Source: Piscinibacter sp. (GTDB lineage: Bacteria; Pseudomonadota; Gammaproteobacteria; Burkholderiales; Burkholderiaceae_C). From it: a stretch of DNA of 64,000 nt. The notes under the pieces are model-generated. The model made no database searches, was not told where the DNA came from, and was given only the letters and a program-made list of their open reading frames with translations. The translations under genes and the position numbers were made by a program. The DNA lies in NCBI GenBank assembly GCA_019635485.1, contig JAHBZL010000019.1, positions 30,019 through 94,018 on the forward strand, given 5' to 3'. Of the stretch, positions 19,036 to 32,101 are shown one piece after another; the first letter of the stretch is position 1, and the number at the start of each line of letters is the position of its first letter.

Positions 19036-20025
19036 ATGCAGGCGATCCTGGCCGTCACGTTTCCGTTTTTCGCCCTCGTCCTGCTCGGATACCTCGCCGT
19101 CCAGCGGCGCATGCTGCCGGAATCGGCCATTCCCGGCCTGAACGGCTTCGTGCTGTTCTTCGCGCTGCCCTGCATGCTGTTCCGCTTCGGCGCCAGCATG
19201 CCGCTGTCGCGCCTGCTCGACCCGGTGCTGATCTCGATCTACCTCGGCGGTGCGCTGCTGATGGTGCTGTTCACGATCGCGCTGACGCTGCGCCGCGCGC
19301 CCGACGGCCCGGGTGTCTCGATGAAGGACGCTGCGTTCGGCGCCCTCGTTGCCGCGTTCCCGAACTCGGGTTTCATGGGCTTCCCGCTGCTGATCGGCCT
19401 GCTCGGCGAAGGGGTCGCGGGGCCGCTGATCGGCTGCATCCTGATCGACCTGGTGGTCACGAGTTCGCTGTGCCTCGCGCTCGCCCAGCTGCGCCCGGCC
19501 AGCGAGACGGCCACGCGGCACGACCTGTTCGGTTCCTTCCTGCGCGCGCTGCGCGGGGCGTTCTCGAACCCGCTGCCGTGGGCGATCGCGCTGGGCGCCG
19601 CCGTGGCCGCGACCGGGCTGGCGCTGCCCGGCCCGGTGAAGGAGATCGTGCGCCTGCTCGGCGACGCCGCGACGCCGGTCGCGCTGTTCACGATCGGCGC
19701 GGTGCTGTGGCGTGCGCAGCAGCATGCCTCGACCCGCTCGCCGGTGTCGGCCTACCTGCCGGTGGCGCTGGTCAAGCTGCTGATCCATCCGCTGCTGATG
19801 CTGGCCGGCGGCGTGATCGCCAATGCGGCCGGGGCGGAGGTGTCGCAGTTCGCGCTGCTGGTGCTGGTGCTCAATGCCGCGCTGCCGAGCGCCAGCAACG
19901 TGGCCATCCTGGCCGAGCGCTACGGGGCAGACAACGGGCGCATCACGCGCATCATCATGGTCTCGACGGTGCTGGCCTTCGTGACCTTCTCGGTGATCGC
20001 CTGGGCCTTCGGCGTGCGGAAGTGA
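19036..20025 (+). CDS. AEC-family (auxin efflux carrier-like) permease
   Basis: The protein has 329 residues and about ten hydrophobic segments in two inverted halves. It shows family traits such as LLGYLAVQRRMLPESAIPGLNGFVLFFALPC (family region, residues about 14-44), the GFMGFPLLIGLLGEG loop and, near the end, NAALPSASNVAILAERYG with the Pro-rich crossover helix. AEC permeases export or take up organic anions; the substrate is not predictable. It converges on the ATP synthase operon. Confidence 0.9.
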   Translation: MQAILAVTFPFFALVLLGYLAVQRRMLPESAIPGLNGFVLFFALPCMLFRFGASMPLSRLLDPVLISIYLGGALLMVLFTIALTLRRAPDGPGVSMKDAAFGALVAAFPNSGFMGFPLLIGLLGEGVAGPLIGCILIDLVVTSSLCLALAQLRPASETATRHDLFGSFLRALRGAFSNPLPWAIALGAAVAATGLALPGPVKEIVRLLGDAATPVALFTIGAVLWRAQQHASTRSPVSAYLPVALVKLLIHPLLMLAGGVIANAAGAEVSQFALLVLVLNAALPSASNVAILAERYGADNGRITRIIMVSTVLAFVTFSVIAWAFGVRK

Positions 20026-20032
20026 GCCTCCC

Positions 20033-20052
20033 GGCCGTGGAGTACCACGGCC
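20033..20052. terminator. Convergent-gap hairpin between AEC permease and atpC
   Basis: Perfect 8-bp stem (GGCCGTGG / CCACGGCC) with AGTA loop in the 46-bp gap between two convergent stops. It lacks a T-run but its position fits a bidirectional terminator for the permease and the atp operon. Confidence 0.55.
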
Positions 20053-20071
20053 ACCAGGGGGTTCGCCCGCG

Positions 20072-20488
20072 TTACTTCTTGCGCAGCTTCGCGATCGCCG
20101 CGAGCTGCGCGGCCATCGTCGCGAACTCGCTCTGTGCCTTGGCGAGGTCGATGTCGCTCTTGGCGTTCTTCATCGCCTCCTCGGCCAGCCGCTTGGCCTC
20201 GTTGGCCTTGGCCTCGTCGAGGTCGTGGCCGCGGATCGCGGTGTCGGCCAGCACGGTGACCACGCCCGGCTGCACCTCGAGGATGCCGCCGGCGACGAAA
20301 ACGAACTCCTCTTCGCCGTTGTCCGCACGCTCGATGCGCACCGCGCCCGGCTTGATGCGGGTGATCAGCGGCGTGTGGCGCGGCAGGATGCCGAGCTCGC
20401 CGGCTTCGCCCGGCAGCGCGACGAACTTCGCCTCGCCCGAGAAGATGCTCTCCTCGGCGGAGACGACGTCGACGTGGATGGTGGCCAT
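20072..20488 (-). CDS. atpC: ATP synthase F1 epsilon subunit
   Basis: The protein has 138 residues. It starts with the epsilon barrel ([20 protein letters not shown]), includes [14 protein letters not shown] and the [16 protein letters not shown] strand, and ends in the two-helix domain rich in Ala and Lys. It is the rotor subunit that links gamma to the c ring and inhibits ATP hydrolysis. It is the last gene of the operon, separated from atpD by a repeat element. Confidence 0.97.
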   Translation of the reverse strand: MATIHVDVVSAEESIFSGEAKFVALPGEAGELGILPRHTPLITRIKPGAVRIERADNGEEEFVFVAGGILEVQPGVVTVLADTAIRGHDLDEAKANEAKRLAEEAMKNAKSDIDLAKAQSEFATMAAQLAAIAKLRKK

Positions 20489-20519
20489 CTGTGTTCCTCT
20501 TGCGCCTGTCGCGTCCTGA

Positions 20520-20603
20520 TCAAGCGACCGCCGCGGATCCGGCTGCGCCGGGCCGCTGGCGGTGCCCCCTGGGGGGAGCGCCGTGAGGCGCTTCCGGGGG
20601 GGT
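20520..20603. repeat. Intergenic hairpin repeat, copy A (atpD-atpC gap)
   Basis: About 84 bp, closely similar over its length to copy B at 22938-23023: shared order is a TCAAGC start, CCGCCGCGGA, a CGCCGGGCCGCTGGCGG block, a C-run/G-run hairpin, an AGCGCC/GGCGCT-type hairpin (loop GTGA here) and a terminal G-run. It lies in the only two wide gaps of the atp operon. It looks like a dispersed intergenic repeat of the Burkholderiales type. Confidence 0.8.
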
Positions 20604-20605
20604 CG

Positions 20606-22925
<2,320 letters not shown>

Positions 22926-22937
22926 GAGGCACTCCAG

Positions 22938-23023
22938 TCAAGCAGCCGCCGCGGAACCGGCTTCGCCGGGCCGCTGGCGGCGCTCCCTCGAGGGGGAGGC
23001 GCCGAAGGCGCTTCGGGGGTGGG
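22938..23023. repeat. Intergenic hairpin repeat, copy B (atpA-atpG gap)
   Basis: About 86 bp, homologous to copy A. The C-run/G-run hairpin reads CTCCC-TCGA-GGGGGAG here and CCCCCT-GGGGGG in copy A, so both arms differ yet remain able to pair. It fills the gap between the atpA stop and the atpG start. Confidence 0.8.
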
Positions 23024-23029
23024 CCATGT

Positions 23030-24583
<1,554 letters not shown>

Positions 24584-24596
24584 GCTGTTCTCCAGG

Positions 24597-25130
24597 TCAC
24601 GCGGTCAGCGCCACCTTCATCTGTTCGAGCCGGGCCTTGACTGAGGTGTCCAGCACCTCGTCGCCGACCACCACGCGGATGCCGCCGATCAGCGACGGAT
24701 CGACCACCACGCTCGCATTGAGCTTGCGGCCGAAGCGCTTCTCCAGCGAGGCCACCACCTCGGGGAGCTGCGCCGCGTCAATCGGGAAGGCGCTCTCGAC
24801 GGTCGCGTCCGAGATGCCCGAGCGGGCGTTGACCAGCGCGTGGAACTGCGCCGCGATCTCCGGCAGCGCCGCGAGGCGGCCGTTGTCGATCACCGTGCGC
24901 AGCAGGTTCTTCGCGCCGTCGCCGACAAAACCCTTGATCACCGAGGTCATCAGGTCGAAGACCTGCCCGGGAGCCACCTTGGGGTTGTCGGCGAACTGCC
25001 GCACCTGCTCGTTCGCGGCGACTTCGGCCAGCGCCGAGACCTGCCCGGCGACCGCGGCGGCATCGGCCGGCGCGATGGCCTTGAACAGCGCTTCGGCGTA
25101 GGGCCGCGCGATGGTTGCCAGCTCGGCCAT
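24597..25130 (-). CDS. atpH: ATP synthase F1 delta subunit
   Basis: The protein has 177 residues. The opening [16 protein letters not shown] is the standard OSCP/delta signature, and the end [20 protein letters not shown] is the conserved C-terminal motif. It connects F1 to the b-subunit stalk. ATG 25130 is 2 bp from the atpF stop; a longer frame reading through to 25550 is only atpF in another frame. Confidence 0.97.
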   Translation of the reverse strand: MAELATIARPYAEALFKAIAPADAAAVAGQVSALAEVAANEQVRQFADNPKVAPGQVFDLMTSVIKGFVGDGAKNLLRTVIDNGRLAALPEIAAQFHALVNARSGISDATVESAFPIDAAQLPEVVASLEKRFGRKLNASVVVDPSLIGGIRVVVGDEVLDTSVKARLEQMKVALTA

Positions 25131-25132
25131 GG

Positions 25133-25603
25133 TCAGAGTTCCGTCTTCAGACGACCCAGCAGCTCGGCGTGAACGGACGCGTTCACCTCCTTGCGCAGGA
25201 TCTGCTCGGCACCCTTGACCGCCAGCGCGGCCACCTGCTCGCGCAGCGCCTCGCGGGCCTTGACGGCCTCCTGTTCGGCCTCGGCCTTCGCGGCGGCGAT
25301 GATCTTGGCGCCTTCGTCGCTCGCGCGTGCCTTGGCTTCCTCGACCATCTGCTGCGCCAGACGCTCGGCGTCGGCCAGGCGCTGCGCGGCGTCGGTGCGG
25401 GCTGCGGCCAGCTGCTCCTCGACCCGCTTGTTGGCCTGGGCGAGGTCCGCCTTGGCCTTGTCGGCGGCCGACAGGCCGTCGGCGATCTTCTGTGCGCGTT
25501 CGTCGAGAGCCTTCGTGATCGGCGGCCACACGAACTTCATCGTGAACCACACCAGGATCAGGAAGACGATCAACTGCGCAATCAGCGTAGCGTTGATGCT
25601 CAC
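25133..25603 (-). CDS. atpF: ATP synthase Fo b subunit
   Basis: The protein has 156 residues. One N-terminal membrane helix (about 5-27, ending in [12 protein letters not shown] with the conserved Trp-Pro-Pro) is followed by a long amphipathic helix rich in Ala, Lys, Glu and Gln that forms the peripheral stalk. It has standard length and lies 43 bp from atpE. Confidence 0.97.
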   Translation of the reverse strand: MSINATLIAQLIVFLILVWFTMKFVWPPITKALDERAQKIADGLSAADKAKADLAQANKRVEEQLAAARTDAAQRLADAERLAQQMVEEAKARASDEGAKIIAAAKAEAEQEAVKAREALREQVAALAVKGAEQILRKEVNASVHAELLGRLKTEL

Positions 25604-25646
25604 GTGCTTGCCCCTGGAACGTCGGTGGGATGGCGACGTGCGCCGC

Positions 25647-25931
<285 letters not shown>

Positions 25932-25970
25932 TCAGGGAAAAAGAGAAAGGAAGGGGAACGGAACGGGGTG

Positions 25971-26822
25971 TCAGTGCGCGTCGTGGGCCTGGCCGACGTA
26001 GACGAGCGTCAGCATCATGAACACGAAGGCCTGCAGCGTGATGATCAGGATGTGGAAGATGGCCCACACCGACCCGGCGATGATGTGGCCGAGGAAGAGG
26101 AAGATGCCGGTGGCCGACAGCGCCCACGCGCCGCCCATCAGCGCGATCAGCATGAAGATCAGCTCGCCGGCGTACATGTTGCCGAACAGCCGCATGCCGT
26201 GCGAGACCGTCTTGGCGACGAACTCGATGATCTGCATCAGGAAGTTGATCGGGTACAGCGCCGGGTGCGACCCGAACGGCGCGGTGAACAGCTCGTGCAC
26301 CCAGCCGCCGGCGCCCTTGATCTTGACGTTGTAGACCAGACAGGTGATCAGCACGCCGATCGACAGGCCCATCGTGATCGACAGGTCGGCGGTGGGCACG
26401 ACACGCATGTAGTCCTTGCCGGCCGGCGCGACGCCGTGCCAGATGGCCGGAATCAGATCGACCGGCAGCAGGTCCATCGCGTTCATCAGGAAGATCCAGA
26501 CGAAGACGGTCAGCGCGAGCGGCGCCACCAGCTTGCGGCTCTGCGCGTTGTGCACGATGCCCTTGGCCTGCGCGTCGACCATCTCGACGAGCACCTCGAC
26601 CGCGGCCTGGAACCGGCCGGGCCGGCCGGAGGTGGCCTTGCGCGCGGCCAGCCACAGCAGCCAGCAGGCGAGCACGCCGAGCGAGACGGACCAGAACAGC
26701 GAATCGAGGTTGATGACCGAGAAGTCGACCACCGACTGCTGGTGGCCCGACTGCAGGTGGTGCAGGTGGTGGACGATGTACTCGCCGGCGGTCGGGCCGT
26801 GTGCTGTGCCTTCTGCTGCCAT
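25971..26822 (-). CDS. atpB: ATP synthase Fo a subunit
   Basis: The protein has 283 residues. It carries the essential stator Arg in [18 protein letters not shown], and later the [18 protein letters not shown] helix with conserved Gln. The N-terminal part ([12 protein letters not shown]) is typical of betaproteobacteria. The start at ATG 26822 is preferred over an in-frame upstream start at 26849, which would overlap the end of atpI. Confidence 0.96.
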   Translation of the reverse strand: MAAEGTAHGPTAGEYIVHHLHHLQSGHQQSVVDFSVINLDSLFWSVSLGVLACWLLWLAARKATSGRPGRFQAAVEVLVEMVDAQAKGIVHNAQSRKLVAPLALTVFVWIFLMNAMDLLPVDLIPAIWHGVAPAGKDYMRVVPTADLSITMGLSIGVLITCLVYNVKIKGAGGWVHELFTAPFGSHPALYPINFLMQIIEFVAKTVSHGMRLFGNMYAGELIFMLIALMGGAWALSATGIFLFLGHIIAGSVWAIFHILIITLQAFVFMMLTLVYVGQAHDAH

Positions 26823-26832
26823 GTCAGTCTCG

Positions 26833-27360
26833 CTACCTTGTTCTTCCACGTCGGGGGCGCCACAGCAGCGCCACCCAGTTCACCTTGATGCACACCACCA
26901 TCGTGATCAGCAAGGCGGGCCAGTTCAGCCTGGGCACCACGCTCGCAGCGATCACCAGCATGGCGATGGCCACCCCGATCTTCAGCATCTCCCAGAACAT
27001 GAACCCCGCGGCCGCAGCCACCGGGGAACGTGTCCCTCTCGTCATCCCGCGCGCCAGCAAGGCGCTCGGCACCACCACAGCGGCGGCACCATAGAGCGCC
27101 GACCAGGCTGCCCCGCTGGACCGTGTGACAAGCCCGATGACGGCCCAACACACCAGCCCCGCCACGGCCTGCACCGCGACGACCCGCCAGGGCGAGACCT
27201 GCGGGATGCCGGCCCTCAGGCGCTGCGCTTCTTCGCGCGTCAGTCGCCGGAAGTCCTCCTTGTTCTCCTGTCCGTCGCCCCACGGCGCACTGCCGCCGGT
27301 CTGGCGCCAGGCGCCGCGAGGGTCGCCCTGATCGTCGTCATGGTCGAGGGTGTCGGTCAC
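26833..27360 (-). CDS. atpI: ATP synthase subunit I (AtpI)
   Basis: The protein has 175 residues. It has an acidic, soluble N terminus (about 1-58) and four hydrophobic helices, as in betaproteobacterial AtpI proteins, which help c-ring assembly and possibly Mg2+ handling. It is first in the atp operon, 10 bp before atpB. The start is GTG at 27360; no ATG is available before the first helix. Confidence 0.85.
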   Translation of the reverse strand: MTDTLDHDDDQGDPRGAWRQTGGSAPWGDGQENKEDFRRLTREEAQRLRAGIPQVSPWRVVAVQAVAGLVCWAVIGLVTRSSGAAWSALYGAAAVVVPSALLARGMTRGTRSPVAAAAGFMFWEMLKIGVAIAMLVIAASVVPRLNWPALLITMVVCIKVNWVALLWRPRRGRTR

Positions 27361-27396
27361 GACGAGTCACAGATCCGGCAGGGGCAAAGCCTTGGA

Positions 27397-27402
27397 AGTA
27401 TA
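27397..27402 (-). promoter_or_regulatory. Possible -10 element for the atp operon
   Basis: Read on the minus strand, TATACT lies about 37 bp before the atpI GTG and matches five of six bases of the sigma-70 -10 consensus. No good -35 hexamer is found at 16-18 bp, so an activator or an extended promoter would be needed. The 181-bp gap also has to serve the divergent DsbD-like gene, for which I found no convincing promoter. Confidence 0.3.
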
Positions 27403-27541
27403 CGAGGAAACCCGTGCTTTTCCGGTGACCCCCTACCGCCGCGCCGAGTTTGCCGCCCGTGCCTGACGTGGAACCAACGGCCCCGACGGCAACTCTGTAT
27501 GCTGCGCATCGGCCCTTTGCCGCCCTCTGTCTTCCTGCGTC

Positions 27542-29647
27542 ATGCTCCTGTTCCGCGGACTGCTTCTTTCGCTGCTCGCCGGCCTCGCCGCGCCCGTCCT
27601 GGCCGCCGGCGCGGTCGTCACGACCGAGCAGGTCCGCGCCGAGCTCGTCGCCCACGCCCCCGACGGCGTGCAGCCCGGCAAGCCGCTCTGGCTGGGCCTC
27701 GCGATCGAACACGCGCCGCACTGGCACACCTACTGGAAGAACCCCGGCGACTCCGGGCTGCCGACCACGCTCCAGTGGCAGCTGCCGCCCGGCGTCGCGG
27801 CCGGCGAGATCGACTGGCCGACGCCGAAGCGGCTGCCGATCGGGCCGCTGGTCAACTACGGCTTCGAAGGTTCGCTGCTGCTGCCCGTGCCGGTGACGGT
27901 GCCGGCGAACTTCGGCGCCGACAGCCTGCGCGTGCAGCTGCACGCCGACTGGCTGGTCTGCAAGGACGTGTGCATTCCGGAGTCCGGCGAGTTCGTGCTG
28001 GATGTGCCGGCCCGCTCGGCGACCGTCGGGCAGGCGGCGCGCTTCGAGGCCGCCTTCGCCGCGCGCCCGCAGCCGGCCGCCGGCGTGCAGGCACAGGCGA
28101 GCGTGGTCGACGGGGCGCTGCAGGTCGTCGTCGCCGGGCTGCCGGCGGCCTGGCAGGGCGGCACGCCGGCGTTCTTTCCGGAGACCGCCGGCGTGGTCGA
28201 CAACGCCGCCGTGCCCGCCTCGACCTGGCAGGCCGGTCAGTGGACCGTGCGTGTGCCGCTCTCGGCGCAGCGCAGCGAGAGCCCGGCGCGCATGGCCGCG
28301 GTGCTGACGCAGCCCGGTACGGCCGCGGGCACCCGGATCGAGTTCGCGGTGGCCGGCCCCTGGCCGGCCGTGGCGCCGCTGCCCGGCGAGGAGAACGCCG
28401 CGGCGGCCGCGCCCACCCCGCCGCCCGCGCCGACGCTCGGCCTGGCCGCGGCGCTGCTGTTCGCGCTGGCCGGCGGTGCGCTGCTGAACCTGATGCCCTG
28501 CGTGTTCCCGGTGCTGTCGCTGAAGGTGCTCGGTTTCGCGTCGCACGCGGAGGACCGCCGCATGCTGGCGCTCGGCGGCCTGGCCTACACGGCCGGCGTG
28601 GTGCTGTCGTTCGTCGCGCTGGCCGGCCTGCTGCTCGCGCTGCGCGCCGGCGGCGAGCAGCTCGGCTGGGGCTTCCAGCTGCAGTCCCCGGTGGTGATCG
28701 CCGTGCTGGCGGCGTTGTTCACGTTGATCGGGCTGAACCTGGCAGGCGTGTTCGAGTTCGGCTCGGTCCTGCCGAGCAGCCTGGCCGCGCTGCAGCTGCG
28801 CCACCCGCTGGTCGACGCGCTGCTGACCGGCGTGCTGGCGGTGGCGGTGGCCTCGCCCTGCACGGCGCCTTTCATGGGCGCGTCGCTCGGCCTCGCCGTC
28901 ACGCTGCCGGTCGGCCAGGCGCTCGCGGTGTTCGCCGCCCTCGGCCTCGGCATGGCGCTGCCCTATCTGGCCGCCAGCCTGTTCCCGGGGCTCGCGCGCA
29001 TGCTGCCGCGCCCCGGCGCGTGGATGGCCCGCTTCAAGACGCTGATGGCCTTCCCGATGTTCGCGACCGTGGTCTGGCTGGTCTGGGTGATCGGCCAGCA
29101 GACCGGCATCGACGGCGCGGCGGCCCTGCTGGCCACGCTGCTCGCGCTGGCCTTCATCGCCTGGGCGCTCGGCACGCCGGGCATCGGGCATGTCGCCCGC
29201 GCGGCGTTCGGCGCCGTCGGCGTGCTCGGCCTCGCCGCCGCCCTGGCCTGGATGCTGCCGGCCTTCGAAGCGAGTGCCGCCGCGCGGACCGGCGCCGCGC
29301 CGACTTCGGCCTGGCAACCCTGGAGCGAGCAGCGCGTCGCCGAGGCGCGCGCCGCCGGCCGGCCGGTGTTCGTCGACTTCACGGCCGCCTGGTGCGTGAC
29401 CTGCCAGTACAACAAGCGCGCGACGCTGGCCGACGCGCAGGTGATGAAGGACTTCGCCGACCGCGGCGTGCTGCTGCTGCGCGCCGACTGGACGCGGCGC
29501 GACGCGGCGATCACCGCCGAGCTGGCCCGCTTCGGCCGCAGCGGCGTGCCGGTGTACGCGCTGTACGGGCCGGGCCAGGGCGCGCCGCAGCTGCTGTCCG
29601 AGATCCTCAGCGTGCGCGAGGTGCGCGACGCGCTGAGCCGCCTGTAA
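27542..29647 (+). CDS. DsbD/ScsB-like thiol:disulfide interchange protein
   Basis: The protein has 701 residues. A signal peptide (1-22) is followed by a periplasmic domain of the ScsB/DsbD type with a Cys pair at 140 and 144 (WLVCKDVCIP), then about eight membrane helices carrying the two reactive Cys (LMPCVFPVLSLK and ASPCTAPFMG), and a C-terminal thioredoxin-like domain with FTAAWCVTC. Electrons would pass from cytoplasmic thioredoxin to periplasmic substrates. The larger N-terminal domain (WHTYWKNPGDSGLPT) is more like ScsB than E. coli DsbD. The redoxin 25 bp downstream is a plausible client. Confidence 0.9.
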   Translation: MLLFRGLLLSLLAGLAAPVLAAGAVVTTEQVRAELVAHAPDGVQPGKPLWLGLAIEHAPHWHTYWKNPGDSGLPTTLQWQLPPGVAAGEIDWPTPKRLPIGPLVNYGFEGSLLLPVPVTVPANFGADSLRVQLHADWLVCKDVCIPESGEFVLDVPARSATVGQAARFEAAFAARPQPAAGVQAQASVVDGALQVVVAGLPAAWQGGTPAFFPETAGVVDNAAVPASTWQAGQWTVRVPLSAQRSESPARMAAVLTQPGTAAGTRIEFAVAGPWPAVAPLPGEENAAAAAPTPPPAPTLGLAAALLFALAGGALLNLMPCVFPVLSLKVLGFASHAEDRRMLALGGLAYTAGVVLSFVALAGLLLALRAGGEQLGWGFQLQSPVVIAVLAALFTLIGLNLAGVFEFGSVLPSSLAALQLRHPLVDALLTGVLAVAVASPCTAPFMGASLGLAVTLPVGQALAVFAALGLGMALPYLAASLFPGLARMLPRPGAWMARFKTLMAFPMFATVVWLVWVIGQQTGIDGAAALLATLLALAFIAWALGTPGIGHVARAAFGAVGVLGLAAALAWMLPAFEASAAARTGAAPTSAWQPWSEQRVAEARAAGRPVFVDFTAAWCVTCQYNKRATLADAQVMKDFADRGVLLLRADWTRRDAAITAELARFGRSGVPVYALYGPGQGAPQLLSEILSVREVRDALSRL

Positions 29648-29672
29648 ACCCCGCCGACACAAGGAGTTGCCC

Positions 29673-30290
29673 ATGAAGTTCCGCGCCTCCGCCTCCGCGG
29701 CCACGCTGGCCGCCGCCTTCGTCTCCTCCGGCGCCGCGCTGGCCGCCGTCTCGGTCGGCCAGGCCGCGCCGGCGTTCAGCGCCACCGACACCTCGGGCCG
29801 GACCGTCTCGCTGGCCGACTACAAGGGCAAGCACGTGGTGCTCGAATGGGTCAACCCCGGCTGCCCGTTCGTGCGCAAGCACTACGAGAGCGCCAACATG
29901 CCGGCCACGCAGAAGGCCGCGACCGCCCAGGGCGTGGTGTGGCTGGCGGTCAATTCGACCCACACCGGCGCGAGCGACTACATGGCGCCGGCCGCCCTGG
30001 CCGGCTGGATGAAGGACAAGGGCGGCGCCCCCACCGCGACCCTGATGGACCCGGACGGCAAGGTCGGCCGCGCCTACGGTGCGCGCACGACGCCGCACAT
30101 GTACGTGATCGACCCGCAGGGCAAGCTCGTCTACGCCGGCGCGATCGACAGCAAGCCGACCGCGAATCCGGCGGACATCAAGACCGCGACCAACCACGTC
30201 AACGCGGCGCTGGCCGAGACGCTGGCCGGCAAGCCGGTGACGGTCGCGCAGACGCAGGCCTACGGCTGCACCGTCAAGTACTCCGATTGA
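29673..30290 (+). CDS. Exported redoxin (thioredoxin-fold peroxiredoxin-like)
   Basis: The protein has 205 residues. The signal peptide ends near ALAA. The redoxin fold starts at VGQAAPAFSATDTSGR and has one N-terminal active-site Cys in WVNPGCPFVRKHY rather than a CXXC. A second Cys lies at the extreme C terminus (AYGCTVKYSD), which suggests a two-Cys peroxiredoxin-like cycle with an end-positioned resolving Cys; this is inference. AAGGAG lies six bases before ATG 29673. The gene directly follows the DsbD-like reductase, which may reduce it in the periplasm. Confidence 0.85.
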   Translation: MKFRASASAATLAAAFVSSGAALAAVSVGQAAPAFSATDTSGRTVSLADYKGKHVVLEWVNPGCPFVRKHYESANMPATQKAATAQGVVWLAVNSTHTGASDYMAPAALAGWMKDKGGAPTATLMDPDGKVGRAYGARTTPHMYVIDPQGKLVYAGAIDSKPTANPADIKTATNHVNAALAETLAGKPVTVAQTQAYGCTVKYSD

Positions 30291-30301
30291 CCAGCACCCA
30301 G

Positions 30302-30326
30302 CGCCGGCCGCTCGAGCGGGCCGGCG
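30302..30326. terminator. Hairpin between convergent redoxin and SMP-30 genes
   Basis: An 8-bp stem (CGCCGGCC / GGCCGGCG) with a 9-nt loop that itself contains GCTCGAGC. It occupies the 37-bp gap between the two convergent stops, as expected for a shared terminator; no T-run is present. Confidence 0.5.
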
Positions 30327-30327
30327 A

Positions 30328-31233
30328 CTAGACCGCGAAGTTCACCGGCAGGCCGGGCACGTCGACGCGCAGGCCGAGCACGCAGCCGGCCAGCGGCTGC
30401 CCGGCCAGCTCGGCCGGCGGCCGCTTCTCGCGGGCGGTGGTGATGTACAGCGTCCGGAGGTCATCGCCGCCGAAGCACGGCATGGTCGCGCAGCGCACGG
30501 GCAGGCGCACCTCGCGCAGCACCTCGCCGGCCGGGGAGAGTCTCAGCAGGCGCTGCCCCTCGAACATCGCCACCCAGTAGCAGCCCTCCACGTCCACGGC
30601 GGCGCCGTCCGGCCGGCCGCCGTACTCGTCCAGCGGCTGGCCGTCGGCGCGCGGCGCGAAACGCGCGAACACGCGCCGGCGACTCAGCGCGCCGTCGGCC
30701 GCCGCGAAGTCGAAGGCGTAGATGGTGTGCGCCTTGGTGTCGGTCCAGTACAGCGTGGCACCGTCGGGGCTCCAGGCCAGGCCGTTGCCCACCGTCGCGC
30801 CGTCAGCGCGCTTCTTCAGCCCGTCCGGCGTCAGGCAGTGCAGCGTGGCGGCCGGGGTGTCGCGCGGCTCGTAGATCGTGCCGACCCAGAAGCGCCCCTG
30901 CGGGTCGCACTTGCCGTCGTTGAAGCGCTCCTTCGCCGCGTCGTAGGGCGGCTCGGCGAGGCGCCGCCGCTCGCCGCTGGCGGGGTCGAAGTTCCACAGG
31001 CCGTCGCGCATCGCGAGCAGCAGCCGGCCGTCCAGGCGCGGCGCGCAGCTCGCGACGTCGGTGTCGAAGTCCCAGTGCGCGAGCACCCCGGTGGCCGGAT
31101 CGAAGCGCTGCAGCCGGTGGCCCGGGATGTCGCAGTAGTACAGCGCGCGCTCGCGCGGATGCCAGAACGGCGATTCGCCGAGCAGCGCAGCGTGCGCGAC
31201 GGCGACGAAGAGATCCGGGTCGGCTTCGCGCAT
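30328..31233 (-). CDS. SMP-30/gluconolactonase-family lactonase
   Basis: The protein has 301 residues and a six-bladed propeller. Metal ligands are visible: Glu in LLGESPFWHP near residue 20, Asn in VGNGLAWSPDG and Asp in GRPDGAAVDVEG, together with NDGKCDPQGRFWVGT. Such enzymes hydrolyse sugar-derived lactones to sugar acids. It is the last of a minus-strand set with an aldose epimerase and an HpcH/HpaI aldolase (7-bp gap to the epimerase), consistent with oxidative sugar or sugar-acid catabolism. Confidence 0.9.
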   Translation of the reverse strand: MREADPDLFVAVAHAALLGESPFWHPRERALYYCDIPGHRLQRFDPATGVLAHWDFDTDVASCAPRLDGRLLLAMRDGLWNFDPASGERRRLAEPPYDAAKERFNDGKCDPQGRFWVGTIYEPRDTPAATLHCLTPDGLKKRADGATVGNGLAWSPDGATLYWTDTKAHTIYAFDFAAADGALSRRRVFARFAPRADGQPLDEYGGRPDGAAVDVEGCYWVAMFEGQRLLRLSPAGEVLREVRLPVRCATMPCFGGDDLRTLYITTAREKRPPAELAGQPLAGCVLGLRVDVPGLPVNFAV

Positions 31234-31240
31234 GCCCGCG

Positions 31241-32101
31241 TCAGATGACGGTCACGTCCAGCTGCATCCAGGCGCTGGTGCTCTCGCCCGGCGCGACGGC
31301 CCGCACGCCGTGCGCGAGCGGGTCCGCCATGTGGATCGCGTTGTTGACGTGGCTGACGGGCTCGACGCAGAAGTAGTCGCGCTGCTGCGGCGTGTAGACG
31401 ACCAGCCGGTCCAGCGACGAGCTGAGCTGCAGCGAGAAGGTCTCGTCGCGGATGCGCGCGGCGCCGCGCCAGCCGTCGAAGCAGTGGTCGAAGTCCAGGT
31501 GAGCCACGTCGCTGTCGATGCCGGGCTGTGCGACCTTGCGCACCGGCAGCAGCGCCGCGTCCTTTTCCCAGCGCTCCGCGACCTCGATGTGCAGGCGGCT
31601 GCGCGCGCGCTTCGGGAAGTACGGGTGCCAGCCCAGCCCGACCGGCGCGACGACGTCGGCCTGGTTGGTGACGACCATCTCGATGTGCAGCGACTGCGGC
31701 GTCAGCGTCAGGTACTGCAGCGCCTCGAAGGCGAACGGCCAGTCGGCATCGCCGGCGTGGTGCAGGCGCAGCCCGAGCTCCAGCGCGCTGGAGGACACGA
31801 TCTCCCACGGGCGCAGCCAGCCGACGCCGTGCAGCGAGTGCGGGCTGTCCGGGAAGTTCGGCTGCGTGGTGTGGTCGTGCCCCTTCCAGCGGAAGCGGCG
31901 GTAGCCGATGCGGTTCGAGTACGGCACCAGCGGGAAGCAGGCCGAGGGCCGCGACGCCGTGAGCGTCGCCGGTTCGGCGCTGAGCAGGATCGGCGTGCCG
32001 CGGTGCCAGAACCCGGCGATACAGGCCCCGAGGTCGGGGCGGATCGCGAGCCGCAGCGCGCCGGCATGCAGTTCGAAGGTGTCGACAGGCACGGCCGCCA
32101 T
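31241..32101 (-). CDS. Aldose 1-epimerase-family protein
   Basis: The protein has 286 residues and a galactose-mutarotase fold. It has NRIGYRRFRWKG, a His pair in HSLHGVGW and GWHPYFP, and the catalytic Glu in FCVEPVSHVNN. It likely interconverts anomers of the sugar that feeds the neighbouring lactonase route. ATG 32101 overlaps the upstream aldolase stop (ATGA), so the genes are translationally coupled. Confidence 0.9.
   Translation of the reverse strand: MAAVPVDTFELHAGALRLAIRPDLGACIAGFWHRGTPILLSAEPATLTASRPSACFPLVPYSNRIGYRRFRWKGHDHTTQPNFPDSPHSLHGVGWLRPWEIVSSSALELGLRLHHAGDADWPFAFEALQYLTLTPQSLHIEMVVTNQADVVAPVGLGWHPYFPKRARSRLHIEVAERWEKDAALLPVRKVAQPGIDSDVAHLDFDHCFDGWRGAARIRDETFSLQLSSSLDRLVVYTPQQRDYFCVEPVSHVNNAIHMADPLAHGVRAVAPGESTSAWMQLDVTVI

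Noticed and set aside
27433-27440. GGCGGTAG on the minus strand, the core of the RfaH ops site
   Set aside because: It lies upstream of the presumed atp start site and precedes housekeeping genes; eight bases occur by chance in GC-rich DNA.
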